Shown here: positions 61,681 through 64,000 of the stretch, piece by piece
Layout: every line of letters begins with the position of its first letter
Numbering within the stretch: the stretch's first letter is position 1
Position numbers and translations under genes: made by a program
Notes under the pieces: model-generated
What the model saw: the letters and a program-made list of their open reading frames with translations, nothing else
What the model was told of the DNA's origin: nothing
The model's database searches: none
Assembly: GCA_051985675.1 (NCBI GenBank)
Contig: JBPYFJ010000112.1
Coordinates: 62,001 to 126,000 of the forward strand
Direction: 5' to 3'
DNA length: 64,000 nucleotides
Source: JAFAXD01 sp051985675
GTDB lineage: Bacteria; Pseudomonadota; Alphaproteobacteria; Rhizobiales; Xanthobacteraceae

Positions 61681-62141
61681 GCATCGCCGACGATGCACGC
61701 TCGGCGCGAGCGAACAGCAAGATTGTCCTGCGCGGCCGCAAGGTCGTCGGCGGCTGCGCCGAGGGCGAGGCGCTGGTGACCCGCGATACCATTTCCGGGT
61801 GGGGCGGCATCAACGAGCGCGAGGGCTCCGTGATCGAGCGCCGGCACGAGTTGCGCGGGATCAGCTTCAAGGACAAGGTCCTGGTGTTTCCGGGTGCCAA
61901 GGGTTCGTCCGGCTGGTCTGCCTATTTTCACATGACGCGGCTCAACGGCGTCGCCCCCAAGGCGATGCTCTTCAACAAGATGACCACAAAGGTGGCGCTG
62001 GGCGCCGTCGTCACCCACGCGCCGGCGATGACGGAACTCGATCAGGATCCGCTGACGGTGATCGAAACCGGCGATTGGGTGAAGGTCGACGCCGACAACG
62101 GCATTGTCGAGGTCACCAAGAAAACCCCGGCCGGCCGATGA
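61677..62141 (+). CDS. Aconitase X, small (swivel) subunit
   Basis: A 154-residue protein of the DUF126 swivel-domain family, the separate small subunit of aconitase X. It has KIVLRGRKVVGGCAEGEALV at the start and FPGAKGSSGWSAYFH, where the serines correspond to the conserved catalytic Ser of the aconitase superfamily. MLFNKMTTKVALGAVV is typical of the rest. It overlaps the large subunit and the IlvD-type gene by four bases at each end, showing tight translational coupling. Confidence 0.9.
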   Translation: MSIADDARSARANSKIVLRGRKVVGGCAEGEALVTRDTISGWGGINEREGSVIERRHELRGISFKDKVLVFPGAKGSSGWSAYFHMTRLNGVAPKAMLFNKMTTKVALGAVVTHAPAMTELDQDPLTVIETGDWVKVDADNGIVEVTKKTPAGR

Positions 62142-63817
62142 CCCGCAAGCTTCGCAGCAACTTCGAGCGTGGCACCTCGTTCTGGGCGGTGCGCCGCGCC
62201 CAGTGGCGCGCGCTCGGTCTCACCGACGCCGATATGGAGAAGCCGAAGATCGCGGTGATCAACACCTCCTCCGAGCTTGCGATCTGCTTTTCCCATCTCG
62301 ACGGCGTCGCCAAAGCCGTCAAGGACGCGATCCGCGCCGCCGGCGGCCTGCCGTTCGAGGTGCGTACAACGGCGCCCAGCGACTTCATCCACAGCGCAGG
62401 CCATCGCGGCAACTACATCCTGCCGATGCGCGACCTGATCACCAACGACATCGAGGTGCAGGTCGAGGGCGCACGGCTCGACGGCATGGTGTGTCTCACG
62501 TCGTGCGACAAGACTGTGCCGGGGCAATTGATGGCGGCTGCACGCATCGACATTCCGACCATCATGGTGCCCTGCGGCTATCAGCCGAGCGGCGTCTTCA
62601 ACAACCATCACGTCGACATCGAGGAAGTGTTTCTCGGGGCCGGCCACTACGTGGCGGGCAAGATCGGCTTCGATGAGTTGCTCGGCATGAGCGAGAACGC
62701 GATTCGGGGTCCGGGCGTCTGCTCCGGCATGGGCACGGCGAATTCCATGCACATCGTGTGCGAGGCGCTCGGGATGGCGTTGCCCGGCAGCGCGCCCGTG
62801 CTGGCCAATTCCGAGCGCATGTTCGACTTTGCGCGCGCGGCCGGCCATCGGATCGTCGCCATGGTCGAGGACGACCTGCGCCCGCGCCGGATCCTCGGCC
62901 GTGGCGCGTTCGCAAACGCCGCCATGGCAGTGCTCGCGGTCTCCGGCTCGATCAATTGCATCAAGCACCTGCAGGCGACCGCGGTCGAGGCCGGGAGCGA
63001 CCTCGATTTCTACAAATTGTTCGAAGACTGCACGCACCGTACGCCGGTGCTGAGCGCAGTGCGGCCGATCGGCGACACCTCAATCGAAGCGTTTGAGCGC
63101 GCCGGCGGTGCGCGTGCGGTCCTCAAACAACTCGAGCCGCTCTTGCACCGGGACGCGTTGACGGTCACCGGCAGGACGATCGGTGAAAATCTCAAGGACG
63201 CGAAAGTCGCCGACAGCGAGGTCATCCGGCCGCTCGACCGGCCGCTCTCCCCTAAGGCCTCAATCGTGATGGTGCGCGGCAGCCTCGCGCCGCGCGGCGG
63301 CATCGTCAAAGTCGGCCTGCGGCGCGACAAGAGGCTGCAATTTGACGGCCGCGCCAAGTGCTTCAACTCCGCGGACGACGCGATCGCGGCGCTGCGCGCG
63401 GGCAAGATTACGGCGGGCGACGCCGTGATCCTGCGGGGCCTCGGCGTGCGCGGCGGCCCGGGTATGGGCATGGCGTCGCGCATCGTGTTCGCAATCGACG
63501 GCGCCGGCCTTGGCCCCGAGGTCGCGGTCGTGACTGACGGCCAGTTGTCAGGTCTCGTCAACAAGGGCCTCGTGGTCGGCGAGGTCAACCCGGAGGCCGC
63601 GACCGGCGGGCCACTGGCGCTCGTGGTTGATGGCGACCCGGTCAGCATCGACGCCGACGCCGGCACCATCGAACTTCTGGTGCCGGCGGCCGAGCTTGCC
63701 GCCCGCCGCGCCAAGCTCAAACTTACCGACCAGCACTCGGAAGAAGGCTGGCTCGCGATCTACGAGCGCTCGGTGCAGCCGCTCGAGAACGGCGCGGCGC
63801 TGGTGCAGCCGAAATAA
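62138..63817 (+). CDS. IlvD/Edd family dehydratase
   Basis: A 559-residue protein of the dihydroxy-acid dehydratase/6-phosphogluconate dehydratase family. Three conserved cysteines for the iron-sulphur cluster are C50 (LAICFSHLD), C123 (LTSCDKTVPG) and C195 (PGVCSGMGTANSM). The C-terminal part has VRGSLAPRGGIVKVG, GLGVRGGPGMGMAS and TDGQLSGL. The family includes enzymes of sugar-acid catabolism as well as valine and isoleucine synthesis. The operon setting with aconitase X suggests a catabolic sugar or hydroxy-acid dehydratase, not the biosynthetic IlvD. Confidence 0.9.
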   Translation: MTRKLRSNFERGTSFWAVRRAQWRALGLTDADMEKPKIAVINTSSELAICFSHLDGVAKAVKDAIRAAGGLPFEVRTTAPSDFIHSAGHRGNYILPMRDLITNDIEVQVEGARLDGMVCLTSCDKTVPGQLMAAARIDIPTIMVPCGYQPSGVFNNHHVDIEEVFLGAGHYVAGKIGFDELLGMSENAIRGPGVCSGMGTANSMHIVCEALGMALPGSAPVLANSERMFDFARAAGHRIVAMVEDDLRPRRILGRGAFANAAMAVLAVSGSINCIKHLQATAVEAGSDLDFYKLFEDCTHRTPVLSAVRPIGDTSIEAFERAGGARAVLKQLEPLLHRDALTVTGRTIGENLKDAKVADSEVIRPLDRPLSPKASIVMVRGSLAPRGGIVKVGLRRDKRLQFDGRAKCFNSADDAIAALRAGKITAGDAVILRGLGVRGGPGMGMASRIVFAIDGAGLGPEVAVVTDGQLSGLVNKGLVVGEVNPEAATGGPLALVVDGDPVSIDADAGTIELLVPAAELAARRAKLKLTDQHSEEGWLAIYERSVQPLENGAALVQPK

Positions 63818-63901
63818 TCGTCTTGCCGAACCCCGATCACGCCGCCGGTGACCCTCTCCGCCGTTCACCCGGGCCGGGCGAGATCATTTGACGGACAGCC
63901 C

Positions 63902-64000
63902 ATGCCTTACGCGCCAATGATCGCCTTGCTGTTCTGCCTGATCGCCGGCTTGGCGCAGCCCGCGCTTGCCGAAGCCGACGATCGGCCGTTGATGAAGTTT
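63902..64000 (+). CDS. Exported protein, 5' part only (cut by window end)
   Basis: The first 33 codons of a plus-strand gene that runs out of the window. It starts at ATG 63902 (MPYAPMIALLFCLIAGLAQP) and shows a signal peptide with likely cleavage after ALA, then EADDRPLMKF. The 84-bp distance from the IlvD-type gene and the same direction suggest it belongs to the same cluster, possibly a periplasmic binding protein. The family cannot be determined from this piece. Confidence 0.6.
   Translation, partial: MPYAPMIALLFCLIAGLAQPALAEADDRPLMKF

Noticed and set aside
60406..62141. Naming the aconitase X pair as cis-3-hydroxy-L-proline dehydratase
   Set aside because: The family match is clear, but no proline-pathway genes are adjacent and the IlvD/FAD setting differs, so the substrate was left open.
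62138..63817. Naming the dehydratase as biosynthetic IlvD
   Set aside because: The sequence fits the broader IlvD/Edd family and the operon is catabolic in character.
1..64000. CRISPR arrays, tRNA and rRNA genes, prophage or transposon genes
   Set aside because: None was seen: no regularly spaced repeats, no clover-leaf candidates between genes and no transposase, integrase or phage proteins in any frame.

Overview
The window is GC-rich chromosomal DNA of an alphaproteobacterium of the order Hyphomicrobiales (Rhizobiales), most like the Bradyrhizobiaceae/Xanthobacteraceae. This rests on gene order and gene types: lysC-ptsP-prfA-prmC followed by a DUF4167 gene; phaA-phaB divergent from phaR; rpmF beside mtgA; and an unusually large load of oxidative catabolic genes and HAAT-type ABC transport genes. 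No rRNA, tRNA, CRISPR array, transposase or integrase was recognised.

Region 1 (1-23.5 kb) is mostly housekeeping. It holds the 3' part of aspartate kinase, the nitrogen-PTS enzyme I, release factor 1 with its methyltransferase, glyoxalase II, polyhydroxybutyrate genes (phaA, phaB, phaR), ribosomal protein L32 and a monofunctional glycosyltransferase. A small aromatic-type group follows (extradiol dioxygenase, PanE-like protein, FAD hydroxylase), then membrane and envelope genes (ExoD, YidB, GlsB, a peptidoglycan-binding protein).

Region 2 (23.5-45.3 kb) is a catabolic island. On the minus strand lie hyuA-hyuB and an MmgE/PrpD gene. Divergent from them runs a plus-strand series: feruloyl-CoA synthetase-like ligase, two creatinase-fold (M24) proteins, an exported racemase-fold protein, a D-2-hydroxyacid dehydrogenase, an enolase-superfamily protein, a Rieske protein, a two-gene ABC transporter, an exported GlcG-like protein and an MFS transporter. 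Two divergent SDR genes and a class II aldolase follow. Several members lack the residues expected for their family's chemistry (both M24 proteins and the racemase-fold protein), which makes this island the best place for undescribed biochemistry. The substrate cannot be read from sequence.

Region 3 (45.3-57.2 kb), all on the minus strand, is a branched-chain-amino-acid/amide-type ABC system. One livH-livM-livG-livF transporter is accompanied by three closely similar periplasmic binding proteins. One of these is broken by an internal deletion of about 40 bp with a frameshift. Two tandem MASE4-GGDEF proteins and an Ohr peroxidase lie among them.

Region 4 (57.2-64 kb) is a plus-strand oxidation/dehydration operon: GMC oxidoreductase, FAD oxidoreductase, aconitase X large and small subunits, and an IlvD/Edd dehydratase. 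The last four genes overlap by 4 bp at each junction. The start of an exported protein is cut by the window end. Pairing aconitase X with an IlvD-type dehydratase in one translationally coupled operon is the strongest single candidate for an undescribed pathway. All family calls come from reading motifs by eye; no database search was possible.
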